Positions 26,178 to 34,474 of a stretch of DNA of 39,597 nucleotides are shown here, one piece after another. A program made the translations under genes and the position numbers. Numbering within the stretch: position 1 is the stretch's first letter; every line of letters begins with the position of its first letter. The stretch comes from CAZRDB01 sp964598695. Lineage in GTDB: Bacteria; Armatimonadota; Zipacnadia; UBA1398. The stretch spans positions 1 through 39,597 of the forward strand of contig CAZRDB010000022.1 in the NCBI GenBank assembly GCA_964598695.1, written 5' to 3'. Under the pieces are notes generated by a model. The model saw only the letters and a program-made list of their open reading frames with translations, made no database searches and was not told the DNA's origin.

Positions 26178-27245
26178 CTACCTCTCGCTCCAGCTCGGCC
26201 GCGCCAGCTCCGGGCACAGCGCAAGCAGGCGTTCCATCATCAGCGCCGTCGTGCGGCGCTTGCCGTCACGGTTCGCGTGGACGGTGTCGACGAACCCGGA
26301 GGCCGGCACGCGGCCCCGCAGGTCGACGAAGGGGATCCCGTAGTGGCTGCAGGCCACCCGGACGGTCTCCCACTGCGGCGGGAGCGGCTCCTCGGCATCG
26401 CGCGCCTGAGGCAGCCAGACCACGGCAAGCTGGCAGCCGGCGGCGCCGAGGGTGTCGTCCAGGGCATAGAGGGTGCCCTCGATCAGCCGGTTGCACAGGG
26501 CCTCGTCCTCGGGTGAGAGGCCGGTGTCCTGGGCGGCCCGGGCCCGCAGGGCTGCCTCCAGCCGTTGCGGGTCCGGTGCGAACGAGGGCGAATGGTAGGT
26601 CCCGTACACCGCCTCCGGGCCGTGGCGGACTGCGCCGGGGAGGGCCATCCCGCACTGCCGCAGGTAGAGCCGGTAGGCGTAGAGATTCCATCGCTCCCGC
26701 AGGGCGTCCTGACAGGTCGCCCGCAGCCGCCCCGGCAGGTCGGGCATGTAGCCGTAGAGGGCCGACGAGCCCAGCTCCCGGGTGATCGGTCGGTCCCACA
26801 CGCGCGGGTACTCGTCGCGCACGGCTCCGCGCAGCGCCGCCTCGTTGATCCCCCAGACCACCAGATCCGGCTTGAGGGTCTTCACGTACGCGGCGAGGGG
26901 GACCATCGTCAGGCAGTAAGAGCCGTCGACGCCCACGTTGCTCACGCGGGCCGACCGTGGGGCGAGGCCGTCGCGCACGACATCCTCATCGAGGTTGTCG
27001 CGCACCACCGATGCTCCGATCAGGTAGACGCGCAGCTCCCCCGCGTCGCCCAGTGCCTCGGGGTGGAGCCCCATGTAGCGCAGGTTGTACAGCGCGGAGC
27101 CGCGGACGTTCGGGAGGCTCTCGGCGACGCGGGGCACGAAGGGGTCGGCCGCCGCGACAAGCACGCAGGCGACGGCCAGGCACCACAGCCGCCGACGCCA
27201 GCGACCGCCCGCTTCTCCGTTCTCGCCCTGTGGCGCGACCGCCAT
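26178..27245 (-). CDS. SGNH/AlgX-like membrane-anchored protein, MBOAT partner
   Basis: A 355-residue protein with one N-terminal membrane anchor (LWCLAVACVLVAAADPF) and a periplasmic domain. SGNH-hydrolase features are visible: LIGASVVRD with Ser79 as nucleophile, NVGVDGS for the Gly block, VVWGINEAAL for the Asn block and DTVH with D320 and H323 as catalytic Asp and His. Proteins of this type next to an MBOAT gene (AlgJ, AlgX, PatB-like) take the acyl group on the outside and transfer it to a polysaccharide. The ATG at 27245 is chosen since GAGG lies five bases upstream; a GTG at 27251 is an alternative. It lies between the reductase gene (12-base gap) and the MBOAT gene (5-base gap), so all are one operon. 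Confidence 0.78.
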   Translation of the reverse strand: MAVAPQGENGEAGGRWRRRLWCLAVACVLVAAADPFVPRVAESLPNVRGSALYNLRYMGLHPEALGDAGELRVYLIGASVVRDNLDEDVVRDGLAPRSARVSNVGVDGSYCLTMVPLAAYVKTLKPDLVVWGINEAALRGAVRDEYPRVWDRPITRELGSSALYGYMPDLPGRLRATCQDALRERWNLYAYRLYLRQCGMALPGAVRHGPEAVYGTYHSPSFAPDPQRLEAALRARAAQDTGLSPEDEALCNRLIEGTLYALDDTLGAAGCQLAVVWLPQARDAEEPLPPQWETVRVACSHYGIPFVDLRGRVPASGFVDTVHANRDGKRRTTALMMERLLALCPELARPSWSER

Positions 27246-27257
27246 GGCCACCTCGTC

Positions 27258-28013
27258 CTACGAGATCAGGTACCCGCCGTCGAGCACGATGTTGCTGCCG
27301 GTCATCCAGCGGCCCGTCGGGCCCACGACGGCGGCCACCGCCAGGGCGATGTCCTCCGGCTTGCCATAGCCGAGCGGGTGCTTCGCCGCGAGCCGCTCGA
27401 GGGCCGGCGCCGGCAGCTCGGACTCCAGCCGCGTCAGCATCTCGCCCTCGGTGTAGGCCGGGCTGATGTTGACCACGCGGATCCCGGCCCGGGCCCACTC
27501 GCCGGCGACGGACTTCCCAAAGGCGATCAGCCCGGCCTTCGCCGCGCTGTAGGCAGCGGCGCCCGGCGCCCCTGTGAGCCCGACGACCGAGGCGATGTTG
27601 ACCAGGCAGCCCGGGGTGCGCGCGCGACGCAGCGCCTTCGCGAACGCGTGGGCGAGCCGCATCGGCGCCAGGAGGTTGAGCTGGATGTCGGCCTCCCAAC
27701 TCCCGGCCGCCGCGGTGAGAAACGGCATCGTCGTGGTGACCCCGGCGTTGTTGACGAGGACTGACGGCGGGGTCTCCGCCTCGCCGAACAGCGCCGACGC
27801 CCGCGCCAACCCCTCCTCCGTCGAGAGGTCGACGGCCAGCGCACATGCCGCGCCGCCGGCCGCGCGGATCTCCTCGGCGACCGCCTCCAGCGCGGCCACG
27901 CCACGGGCGAGGAGGTGAACCCGGTAGCCCTCGGCGCTCAGCCGGAGCGCGATCGCGCGCCCGATGCCGCGCGAGGCGCCCGTCACGACGGCGGTGCTGG
28001 GCTCGTGGCTCAC
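27258..28013 (-). CDS. FabG-like short-chain dehydrogenase/reductase
   Basis: A 251-residue NAD(P)-dependent Rossmann enzyme of the classical SDR family. It has TGASRGIG (11-18), NNAG (88-91), and the catalytic S142, Y155 and K159 (YSAAK), matching E. coli FabG with a shift of four residues. Likely reaction: reduction of a 3-oxoacyl thioester made by the neighbouring FabH-like enzyme; a sugar or other keto substrate cannot be excluded. The GTG start at 28013 overlaps the ketosynthase stop by four bases (GTGA), so the two are translationally coupled. No acyl-carrier protein gene is in the window, so carrier and dehydratase, if needed, must come from elsewhere. Confidence 0.85.
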   Translation of the reverse strand: MSHEPSTAVVTGASRGIGRAIALRLSAEGYRVHLLARGVAALEAVAEEIRAAGGAACALAVDLSTEEGLARASALFGEAETPPSVLVNNAGVTTTMPFLTAAAGSWEADIQLNLLAPMRLAHAFAKALRRARTPGCLVNIASVVGLTGAPGAAAYSAAKAGLIAFGKSVAGEWARAGIRVVNISPAYTEGEMLTRLESELPAPALERLAAKHPLGYGKPEDIALAVAAVVGPTGRWMTGSNIVLDGGYLIS

Positions 28014-29044
28014 AGCGTCCCTCCCGGAACCGCGCGGAGACCGTCGTGCCCGACGCGCAGCAGGCAGGCGGCCCAGGAGTAGCCGACCCCGAAGCCGACG
28101 AACAGCAGTAGCGATCCGGGCTTCACGGCATCGGCCAGAACGAGGTCGGTCAGCGCGAGCGGGATGCTCGATGAGACCGTGTTGCCGCAGTCGCGCATCG
28201 CGATCACGAACTTCTCCGGGGGGATCCCGATCCGGTCGCGCAGATGCTCGAGCATGAAGACGTTCGCCTGGTGGAAGACGTACAGATCGACGTCGTCGAC
28301 CGCGAGGCCCGCCTCTGCCAGGCAGGCGTTCACGGCGGCCGGCACGGCGTCGAGGGTGAACGTGAAGATCTCGGGGCCGTTCATCCGCAGAGTGGGCCGC
28401 GTGTCGTCGGCCGCCGGTCCCGAGGCCGGCCGGAAGCCGCCGTAGCCGATGATCAGGTTCTCCGCGCCCCTGCCGTCGCTGCCGAAGACGAAGCTGCCGA
28501 CGCCCTCACCGGTGGGGCAGCTCTCGACGAGGGTCGCCGTTCCGCCGTCGCCGAACAGAGTGCGGGTGCCGGAGTCATCGGAGGCAATGGTGCGAGTGTA
28601 GGTGTCGCCCGTGAGAACCAGGCCGTAGCTGCCGAAGCCGGCGCCGATCCACGCCTGCGCGAGGCCCAGGGCGTAGACGTAGCCCGAGCAGCCCTGGTTC
28701 ACGTCGAAGGCGGCCACGTGGGTCCCGAGCCCGAGACGGCCGTGGACGACGCACGCCGTCGCGGGCAGGAAGTGGTCGGGCGTCTGGGTCACGAGGAACA
28801 GGAAGTCGATCTTCTCCCGATCGACGAGCCCGGCCTCGATCAGCCGGAGCGCGGCCGCGGTCGCGAAGTCGGAGCCGCACTGGTCGCCGCTCGCCACGTG
28901 CCGCCGCTCGATCCCGGTCTTCTTGAGGATCTGCTCGGGCGTCCACTTCGGGATCGCCTCGGCGATCGCGTCGTTGGTCAGCTCCGCGGCCGGGACCGTG
29001 TAGCTGAGTGCCGATACCTTGCAGCCGGGTCTGTCGGTACTCAT
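28010..29044 (-). CDS. FabH-like 3-oxoacyl-ACP synthase III
   Basis: A 344-residue thiolase-fold ketosynthase. The catalytic triad is complete: C119 in NQGCSGYVY, H258 in FHQAN and N288 in CGNTVSSS, with the spacing of E. coli FabH (112/244/274). KTGIERRH and GFGVGYSWAACLL are typical. KAS III enzymes condense an acyl-CoA starter with malonyl-ACP. Copies inside surface-glycan loci are thought to make dedicated acyl groups rather than housekeeping fatty acids, though this could be the genome's main copy. The ATG at 29044 has GGAGG eight bases upstream. A weak -10 (TATCCT, minus strand, 29094-29099) in the 81-base gap behind the beta-helix gene suggests its own promoter. Confidence 0.88.
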   Translation of the reverse strand: MSTDRPGCKVSALSYTVPAAELTNDAIAEAIPKWTPEQILKKTGIERRHVASGDQCGSDFATAAALRLIEAGLVDREKIDFLFLVTQTPDHFLPATACVVHGRLGLGTHVAAFDVNQGCSGYVYALGLAQAWIGAGFGSYGLVLTGDTYTRTIASDDSGTRTLFGDGGTATLVESCPTGEGVGSFVFGSDGRGAENLIIGYGGFRPASGPAADDTRPTLRMNGPEIFTFTLDAVPAAVNACLAEAGLAVDDVDLYVFHQANVFMLEHLRDRIGIPPEKFVIAMRDCGNTVSSSIPLALTDLVLADAVKPGSLLLFVGFGVGYSWAACLLRVGHDGLRAVPGGTL

Positions 29045-29125
29045 GGGGGCGCCTCCGAGATGGCGGCTCCAGCGCGCCGCCGCAACAGCGTTCAGGATAC
29101 CCTGCCCGGGCCCGTGCGCCGAGGG

Positions 29126-30391
29126 CTAGTTCGCGTCCTGGACCGCCAACGTCCCCGTCCAGTCATCGTACCGCCGGCCGCCCGCGGTGAAGTCGCGCAG
29201 ACCGCCGAAGACGCTGCCGCGCACGAAGCTGGGGTGGGGCGATTCGTTGCGGACCGCCGTGCCCTGCAGGTTGAACTGGTTGCCCTCGAGCATGATGTAG
29301 CCCGATTCGGGGCCGATCCGCACCGCGATCCGCTTGGGGTTGGACGGCTCCGTGAACTGCACGCCGCCGATGACGACATCGGAGGCGTACCGCAGGTCGA
29401 TGTCGATCGGCTCGAAGTCGCGCACGGTCGGGTCCTCCGAGAGGATGGCGCCGCCCCGGTCGCCGCAGTAGAGGAGGCAGTCGCGGATGTGCGCCTGGCG
29501 CACGCCCTGGAGAGCGATCCCCGTGTCGAAGTAGGCGATGTGGCATGCCACGATCTGGAACGCCGGCTCCTCCCACCGGGCCGTGTCGCGCACAACGTCA
29601 ACCGTCACGCCCCGGCGGCAGCCGACGAAGTAGGAGTCGCGGACGATCCCGTCCTCGGGCTGCGTCGCGAGGGCTCTCTGGACCAGCCCGTCCTCCGCGT
29701 CCCAGACGTAGCAGCCGGTGACCAAGGGGGAGTAGCAGTCCTCGAGCAGGAAGGCCTCCCGCATTGGGTTGCGCTCCCTCCCGGGTCCGTACATGCCCGT
29801 GACCTTCACGTTGGCCAGCCGCGGGTACCACGCGTTGCGCACCTCGAGCCCGCGTGCGAAGCCGCCCCGGTCGAAACGCTCGCCCCGGATCAGCAGGTTC
29901 TCCGCGTTGAACTGCCGCCCGTGCTGGTCGCCGGGGTTGGCGGTGTCGAACGCGAGCGCGGTCCCGGCCGGCTCCGCGAGCGCCACCAGGGAGAGATCGG
30001 AGACCGTCACCGTCAGCCGTGAGAGGCTCACCCCGAGGAAGGCGAGGCCGCCCTCCGGGTTGTCGACCACGATCTCCGTGGCGTCCTCGCCGGCGCCCCG
30101 CAACCGGAGGCCGTAGTTCGTCTCATTGCCCTCGGCCCGCAGCACCACGCGACGGCCCAGTCGGTAGCGACCGGCCGGAACGATCACCTCCACGTGGCGG
30201 GCGGCGTGGGCGGCGGCCCACAGCGCCTCGAAGGCCGGCGCGCTGTCGGCCACGCCCGTGGGGTCGGCGCCGTACTCGAGCACCGATCCGGTGAAGGGTG
30301 CGGCCGGCTGTCCGGCGGCGTGGGAACAGGCCCCGCCGTGGAGCAGTAGCGCCGCGGCCGCTCCGATCGCGATCCCAGGTAGGCCTCTCAT
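29126..30391 (-). CDS. Secreted right-handed beta-helix protein (Pectate_lyase_3-like)
   Basis: A 421-residue exported protein. The signal peptide is IAIGAAAALLLHGGACSHAAG. The beta-helix begins with the typical lid segment VLEYGADPTGVADSAPAFEALWAAA, as in polygalacturonase, rhamnogalacturonase and GH55-type proteins. Successive turns follow (VEVIVPAGRYRLG, LRGAGEDATEIVVDN, LTVTVSDLSLVAL, ARGLEVRNAWYPRLANVKVTG, VTGCYVWDAEDG). I do not see a firm catalytic signature of GH28 or of a polysaccharide lyase. The ATG at 30391 sits behind a GAGGCAGG site. It lies 81 bases before the FabH-like gene and is divergent from the GT39-like gene. It may cut or bind the glycan made by the neighbouring loci, or attack pectin as part of the plant-polymer set; both are inference. 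Confidence 0.75.
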   Translation of the reverse strand: MRGLPGIAIGAAAALLLHGGACSHAAGQPAAPFTGSVLEYGADPTGVADSAPAFEALWAAAHAARHVEVIVPAGRYRLGRRVVLRAEGNETNYGLRLRGAGEDATEIVVDNPEGGLAFLGVSLSRLTVTVSDLSLVALAEPAGTALAFDTANPGDQHGRQFNAENLLIRGERFDRGGFARGLEVRNAWYPRLANVKVTGMYGPGRERNPMREAFLLEDCYSPLVTGCYVWDAEDGLVQRALATQPEDGIVRDSYFVGCRRGVTVDVVRDTARWEEPAFQIVACHIAYFDTGIALQGVRQAHIRDCLLYCGDRGGAILSEDPTVRDFEPIDIDLRYASDVVIGGVQFTEPSNPKRIAVRIGPESGYIMLEGNQFNLQGTAVRNESPHPSFVRGSVFGGLRDFTAGGRRYDDWTGTLAVQDAN

Positions 30392-30511
30392 CCTGCCTCG
30401 CCTCCGTCCTCTCCGTACAGTGGGCCGAGTGGCGCCCGACAAGGACCTCCCCGGCGGCGGCGCGAATCCAGCCCCGATGTCCCGCCGACGGCGGGAGCGA
30501 GAGAGGCGAAC

Positions 30512-32017
30512 ATGCCCCCGAGCGGCCAGGAGCAGAGAGAGCGCGGCCTCAACCCCTGCCGGCTGCTCGTGCCCGTCATCCCGCTCGCGGTCGCCGCGGC
30601 GCTCTCGTATGCCGCGCTGGGCGTCGGCCCCGGTTCGTTCGTCATGGTCGACGATGACTATGTCTACAACTGGCACCAGGTCGCGACCTTCCGCGCCGCC
30701 GGGCTCGAGGGCGGCTACTACACCATCGACGAGCGCCCGGCGCCCTGCGCGCGGTTCCGGTTCGGCCCCCACGGACCCGCCTTCCCGGCCCTCCTCGGGG
30801 CCCTCACGCGCCCGACCGGCTGGCCGCTGGGGGCTGGCGCGCTCGTCAACCTCGCGCTCCTGTCGGCCGGCCTGCTCGCGTTCGTGTTGCTCGTGCGGCC
30901 GGCGCGGGGGCCGTCGCTGTGGATCGCGGGCGTCGTCGCGACCGCCTTCCCTCTCTGGGTCCGCCCGCCGATGTGCGATCAAGAGTGCCTCCACTACGCG
31001 TTCGCGATGGTCGCGGCGGGCCTCCTGGCCGTGCGCCTCGATCGCGGCCCGCGCGCGTGGGGTGCGACCGCGGCGCTCGGCGCCGTCATCGTCGCCGCCT
31101 CCCTCTTCCGGTTCACCTGGTCACCCCTCTTGCTCCCGTGGGCGTTCCTCGCGACCGAGGGCCGTTCGCGGCCGTTCCGGGCGTTCGTGCTCGGGTTGGC
31201 GGCCCTCGCGGCGGCTGGCTCGGTGGCCCTGTTTCGTTGGTGGGGCGCGCCGACCTGGGACTACCTCTCCTACTCGCTGCTCGAGCACATGGCCCGCAAC
31301 GCGCGCATCCTCGGCTCGATGGTGCTGACGGAGCGCGTGGGCCAGTGGACGACCCACCTGCACCTCTGGCAGCTCCTCCAGGTGGCCGGGCTGCTGGCCC
31401 TCACCGGGGCCGTGGCGCTCCGGCGCCCCCCAAGCGGGGCCGACGCGGAGGGAGCGCCGACGCGACTCGAGGCCGCAGTCCACCTCGCGAACGTGGGCGC
31501 GGTGCTCCTGGCGACGTGGACCTACTACGAGACCGGCGGCCCGAAGGGCTACCGGATCCTCGCGCCCCACCTGCTGCTCTCCCTGCTCTGCCTCGCCCGA
31601 CTGCCGTGGCGCCGTCCGCTGCGGGCGCTGCTCGTGGGGGCTCTGCTGCTCATCCCCTCGGCAATCGGTCACTACCGCGCGGCGGGGCGGGAACTCGCCG
31701 CGCCCGAGACGAGGGCGCGCGTGGAGGCGTTCGGCCGGGCGATCGAGGGTCGGGTCGTCTACCGCCCCGGCGCCGATCCGTGGGAGAACACGCTCCTGGT
31801 CGACTCCGCCCTCTATCGGGGCGAGCTGCAGGCGGTCCCGCCGGGCACGGGGCTCTCGACGACGCGCGACTGGTCGAAGGTCACGCCCCGGTCGCGGTAC
31901 CTGCTCCTCGCGCGCGAGGACTTGCCGGTCGTCGAGCGCGTGCGGATGGTGCGCGTGCTCGCGGAGACCGACCTCGGCCTCGTCTGCGAGAACCTCGGGC
32001 CGGCTACGCCTCGATGA
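30512..32017 (+). CDS. Multi-pass membrane glycosyltransferase, GT39/ArnT-like
   Basis: A 501-residue integral membrane protein with about ten hydrophobic helices. After the first helix comes MVDDDYVYNWHQ (D47-D49), comparable to the acidic first-loop motif of GT39/PMT_2 proteins such as ArnT, where it takes part in catalysis. A hydrophilic tail of about 110 residues follows the last helix. GT-C enzymes of this kind transfer sugars from polyprenyl phosphates on the outer face of the inner membrane. The ATG at 30512 has GAGAGAGG eight bases upstream. It is divergent from the beta-helix gene, and its last 14 bases overlap the 3' end of wecE on the other strand. The operon opposite encodes an ArnC/GtrB-type enzyme and a small flippase-like protein, so it is a natural acceptor-side partner. 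Confidence 0.7.
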   Translation: MPPSGQEQRERGLNPCRLLVPVIPLAVAAALSYAALGVGPGSFVMVDDDYVYNWHQVATFRAAGLEGGYYTIDERPAPCARFRFGPHGPAFPALLGALTRPTGWPLGAGALVNLALLSAGLLAFVLLVRPARGPSLWIAGVVATAFPLWVRPPMCDQECLHYAFAMVAAGLLAVRLDRGPRAWGATAALGAVIVAASLFRFTWSPLLLPWAFLATEGRSRPFRAFVLGLAALAAAGSVALFRWWGAPTWDYLSYSLLEHMARNARILGSMVLTERVGQWTTHLHLWQLLQVAGLLALTGAVALRRPPSGADAEGAPTRLEAAVHLANVGAVLLATWTYYETGGPKGYRILAPHLLLSLLCLARLPWRRPLRALLVGALLLIPSAIGHYRAAGRELAAPETRARVEAFGRAIEGRVVYRPGADPWENTLLVDSALYRGELQAVPPGTGLSTTRDWSKVTPRSRYLLLAREDLPVVERVRMVRVLAETDLGLVCENLGPATPR

Positions 32018-33134
32018 CGGCCTCGATCACGCGCGCCTGGTCCTCGCCGGCGAGCCCCGCGTAGAAGGGCAGCCGGAGCAGCCGCGCGCTCACGTCCTCG
32101 GTCACCGGGCACTCGCCCGGCTTGCCGCCCATGCGGAGCCCCATGCCCGAGAGGTGGAGCGGGAGGTAGTGGAAGACCGCGTGGATCTTCCGCTCGCGGA
32201 GAGCGGCCATCAGGCGATCGCGCTCCTCGGGGCTTGGCAGCAGGAGGTAGAACATGTGGTACGGTTGCTCACAGTGGGGAGGGACGATGGGTAGGCGCAC
32301 GCCGCGCGCGCGGGCCCACCCGTCGAGTCCCTCGCGGTAGGTCTCCCAGATCCTCCGGCGGGTCGCCTGGATCCGCTCGGCCTGCTCGAGCTGCGCGCAG
32401 AGCAGGGCCGCCAGGAGATCCGAGAGGACGTAGCTCGAGCCGATGTCGACCCAGGTGTACTTGTCGACCTCGCCCCGAAAGAACTGGCTGCGGTTCGTGC
32501 CCTTCTCCCGGATGATCTCGGCCCGCGCGGCGAGCGTGGGGTCGTTGAGCACGAGCGCTCCGCCCTCGCCGCACGTGACGTTCTTCGTCTCATGGAAGCT
32601 CTGCGTGGCCAGGGCCCCGAACGAGCCGAGCGGGCGTCCGCGGTAGGCGCCGAAGAGCCCGTGGGCGTTGTCCTCGACCACGGCGATCCCGCGCTCCCCC
32701 GCGATCCGGCAGATCGCGTCCATCTCGCAGCCGACGCCGGCGTAGTGGACGGGGACGATCGCCTTGGTCCGCTCGGTCACCAGGCTCGGGAGCTGCTCCT
32801 CACACAGGTTGAGCGTGTCGGGCCGGATGTCGGCGAACACGGGCCGGGCGCCCCGGAGCACGAAGGCGTTGACGGTCGAGACGAACGTGAACGAGGGGAC
32901 GATCACCTCGTCGCCGGGTCCGATCTCGAGCAGCAGGGCCGCCATCTCGAGCGCGTGCGTGCATGAGGTGGTGAGCAGTACCCGCGGGGCGCCGAGCCGC
33001 TCGGCGAGCAGCGACTCGCACCGCCGCGTGAAGGGGCCGTCGCCGGCGGTGTGCATGCCGTCGATCGCGCTCCGGATGTACTCGAACTCGGCGCCCGCGA
33101 GGGTCAGTCGATTGAAGGGGATGTTGCCGGCCAC
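32004..33134 (-). CDS. wecE: WecE/RffA-type dTDP-4-amino-4,6-dideoxygalactose transaminase
   Basis: A 376-residue PLP enzyme of the DegT/DnrJ/EryC1/StrS family, equal in length to E. coli WecE. Match to WecE is unusually close over long blocks: GDGPFTRRC, LEMAALLLEI, GDEVIVPSFTFVSTVNAFVLRG, VPVHYAGVGCEMD, EIIREKGTNRSQFFRG and VDKYTW-DIGSSY. The PLP lysine is K184 in FHETKN. WecE moves an amino group from glutamate to C4 of dTDP-4-keto-6-deoxyglucose, giving dTDP-Fuc4N. The start is a GTG at 33134, chosen because IPFN then falls near the N-terminus as in WecE; its ribosome site is weak. Last gene of the seven-gene operon. RmlA/RmlB, which make the substrate, are not in the window. Confidence 0.92.
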   Translation of the reverse strand: MAGNIPFNRLTLAGAEFEYIRSAIDGMHTAGDGPFTRRCESLLAERLGAPRVLLTTSCTHALEMAALLLEIGPGDEVIVPSFTFVSTVNAFVLRGARPVFADIRPDTLNLCEEQLPSLVTERTKAIVPVHYAGVGCEMDAICRIAGERGIAVVEDNAHGLFGAYRGRPLGSFGALATQSFHETKNVTCGEGGALVLNDPTLAARAEIIREKGTNRSQFFRGEVDKYTWVDIGSSYVLSDLLAALLCAQLEQAERIQATRRRIWETYREGLDGWARARGVRLPIVPPHCEQPYHMFYLLLPSPEERDRLMAALRERKIHAVFHYLPLHLSGMGLRMGGKPGECPVTEDVSARLLRLPFYAGLAGEDQARVIEAVIEA

Positions 33135-33160
33135 GGACGACCCACCACCGCTCTCAAGGT

Positions 33161-33547
33161 TCAGCCTCGGCTCCCGACCACCACGCCGGCCATGATCAAG
33201 ACCAGGCCGGCGACCCGCGGGAGCGTGATGCTCTCGCGGAACAGGACCGCGCTCGCGACCAGCACGAGCGCGAACGAGAGGCTCATGAACGGGTACGCGT
33301 ACGAGAGATCGAACTTGCTGAGCGCCATCGTCCAGCAGACGAAGGCGAGGAAGCCGGCGAGCAGGCCGCTCAGGACCCACGGGTTGGTGAGCAGGTGGGC
33401 CATCCAGCCCACCTTCTCGCGCAGACCCTCGGGCATCGCTTGCGCGCCGCGGACCTGCCACTTGAGCACACACTGGCCGTACACGGTGAAGGCGAGCGTA
33501 CCGAGGATGAACAGGTACCCGAGCCAGGCATCCCTCTGCGCCGCCAT
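33161..33547 (-). CDS. Small four-helix EamA/SMR-type transporter, ArnE/ArnF-like flippase candidate
   Basis: A 128-residue protein with four hydrophobic helices (GYLFILGTLAFTVYGQ, NPWVLSGLLAGFLAFVCW, YAYPFMSLSFALVLVASAVLF, LPRVAGLVLIMAGVVVG). The second half, with LSYAYPFMSLSFALV and ESITLPRVAGLVLI, resembles ArnE/ArnF and small multidrug resistance proteins. In the Arn system such proteins flip undecaprenyl-phosphate-aminoarabinose. Here it lies between a propeller gene (5-base gap) and wecE (26-base gap) in a glycan operon that also has an ArnC-type enzyme. A single gene could act as a homodimer. The ATG at 33547 has GCGGAG close upstream. A drug or polyamine exporter is the alternative. 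Confidence 0.75.
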   Translation of the reverse strand: MAAQRDAWLGYLFILGTLAFTVYGQCVLKWQVRGAQAMPEGLREKVGWMAHLLTNPWVLSGLLAGFLAFVCWTMALSKFDLSYAYPFMSLSFALVLVASAVLFRESITLPRVAGLVLIMAGVVVGSRG

Positions 33548-33552
33548 CTCCG

Positions 33553-34461
33553 CTACCCCCGCTCCTCGAGCACCGCAAGGCCGATGCCGGTCGCGCCGTA
33601 CCCGTTGCCGTTGTACAGCAGGTACCGCTGTTCCCGCCAGTCGAAGACGCAGGGGTAGTCGATCATCTCGTGGTCCCAGCCGTCGGGCGAGACGTCGATC
33701 CCGACCTCGGCATCGCGTCGGGTCCAGGCCAGACCGTCGGGCGACTCCGCGTAGCCGATCCGGTACGAGGCCCCGCGGTAGGCGTACCACATTCGGTACC
33801 GGTCGGGATCGCGCAGGACACAGGGCTTGGAGATCGCGTACTCCCCCGGCCTCTCGTGGCCCACGACCACCCGCCCGTCGCGCCGCCAGTGGATCCCGTC
33901 GCCGGACTCCGCGTACTTCAGGGCATGGCGCCACTGGTCGGGGGCCTCGCCCCAGGTGAGGTGCGAGCCGTACCACATCCGCCACCGCCCATCCTCCCGG
34001 AGCACCCACGGGTACGAGAGGGTGTAGGGATCGACGGTGTCGCGGTCGAGGATCGGGCCGGGCGAGACGCGGGTGAACGGCGCGCCGGGTTCGGGCGAGA
34101 CCGCCAGCCCGATCGCGTTGCGCCACGGCACGGTCGGCGTGAGGTTCCAGCCGAGGTAGTACAGGTGGCGGGCCGGACCCACCTCGACCACGCAGGCGAG
34201 CGAGACCCCGCTCTCGTCGAAGGCGCCGTAGGAGCCGGGGCTGAGCAGCGGCGCGTCGTCGAGGCGAACCGGCGCGTCCGGGGCGTCGGGCCGGAAGCGG
34301 AACCGCGCGATGCTCGACCGGTTGGCGGCGTCCCGGCAGTTGAACCAGACCTCGACCTCGTCGCCCCCGCCGACCACCGCCACGGGGTTGGCCGCGTGCG
34401 AGCGCATCCAGCCGCCGCGGTCGACGGGCTCGAAGACCCGGCCCAGCTTCCGCCATCTCAT
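33553..34461 (-). CDS. Five-bladed beta-propeller glycosidase-like protein of O-antigen-type clusters
   Basis: A 302-residue cytoplasmic protein without signal peptide. It resembles GH43/GH32/GH130-fold propellers: WRKLGRVFEP at the start, GAFDESGVSL, MWYGSHLTW, ALKYAESGDGIHW, ISKPCVL, YRIGYAESPDGLAW and DVSPDGWDHEMIDYPCVF, then LLYNGNGYGATGIGLAV at the end. Proteins with this start and end motif are often seen in O-antigen and sialic-acid-like sugar loci, with no established function. A cytoplasmic glycosidase fold among biosynthetic genes is odd. It might bind or process a nucleotide-sugar or lipid-linked intermediate; this is inference. The ATG at 34461 has GAGGGGG about ten bases upstream. 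It lies 13 bases after the acetyltransferase gene. Confidence 0.78.
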   Translation of the reverse strand: MRWRKLGRVFEPVDRGGWMRSHAANPVAVVGGGDEVEVWFNCRDAANRSSIARFRFRPDAPDAPVRLDDAPLLSPGSYGAFDESGVSLACVVEVGPARHLYYLGWNLTPTVPWRNAIGLAVSPEPGAPFTRVSPGPILDRDTVDPYTLSYPWVLREDGRWRMWYGSHLTWGEAPDQWRHALKYAESGDGIHWRRDGRVVVGHERPGEYAISKPCVLRDPDRYRMWYAYRGASYRIGYAESPDGLAWTRRDAEVGIDVSPDGWDHEMIDYPCVFDWREQRYLLYNGNGYGATGIGLAVLEERG

Positions 34462-34474
34462 CGCCGCTGCCCCC

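Noticed and set aside
26173..26217. Upstream ATG extension of the MBOAT gene
   Set aside because: It would add 15 charged residues and overlap the SGNH gene by 40 bases; the GTG at 26172 has a ribosome site and the membrane helix starts there.
33135..33578. Long N-terminal extension of wecE
   Set aside because: It would cover the whole small-transporter gene, and E. coli WecE starts at the IPFN segment.
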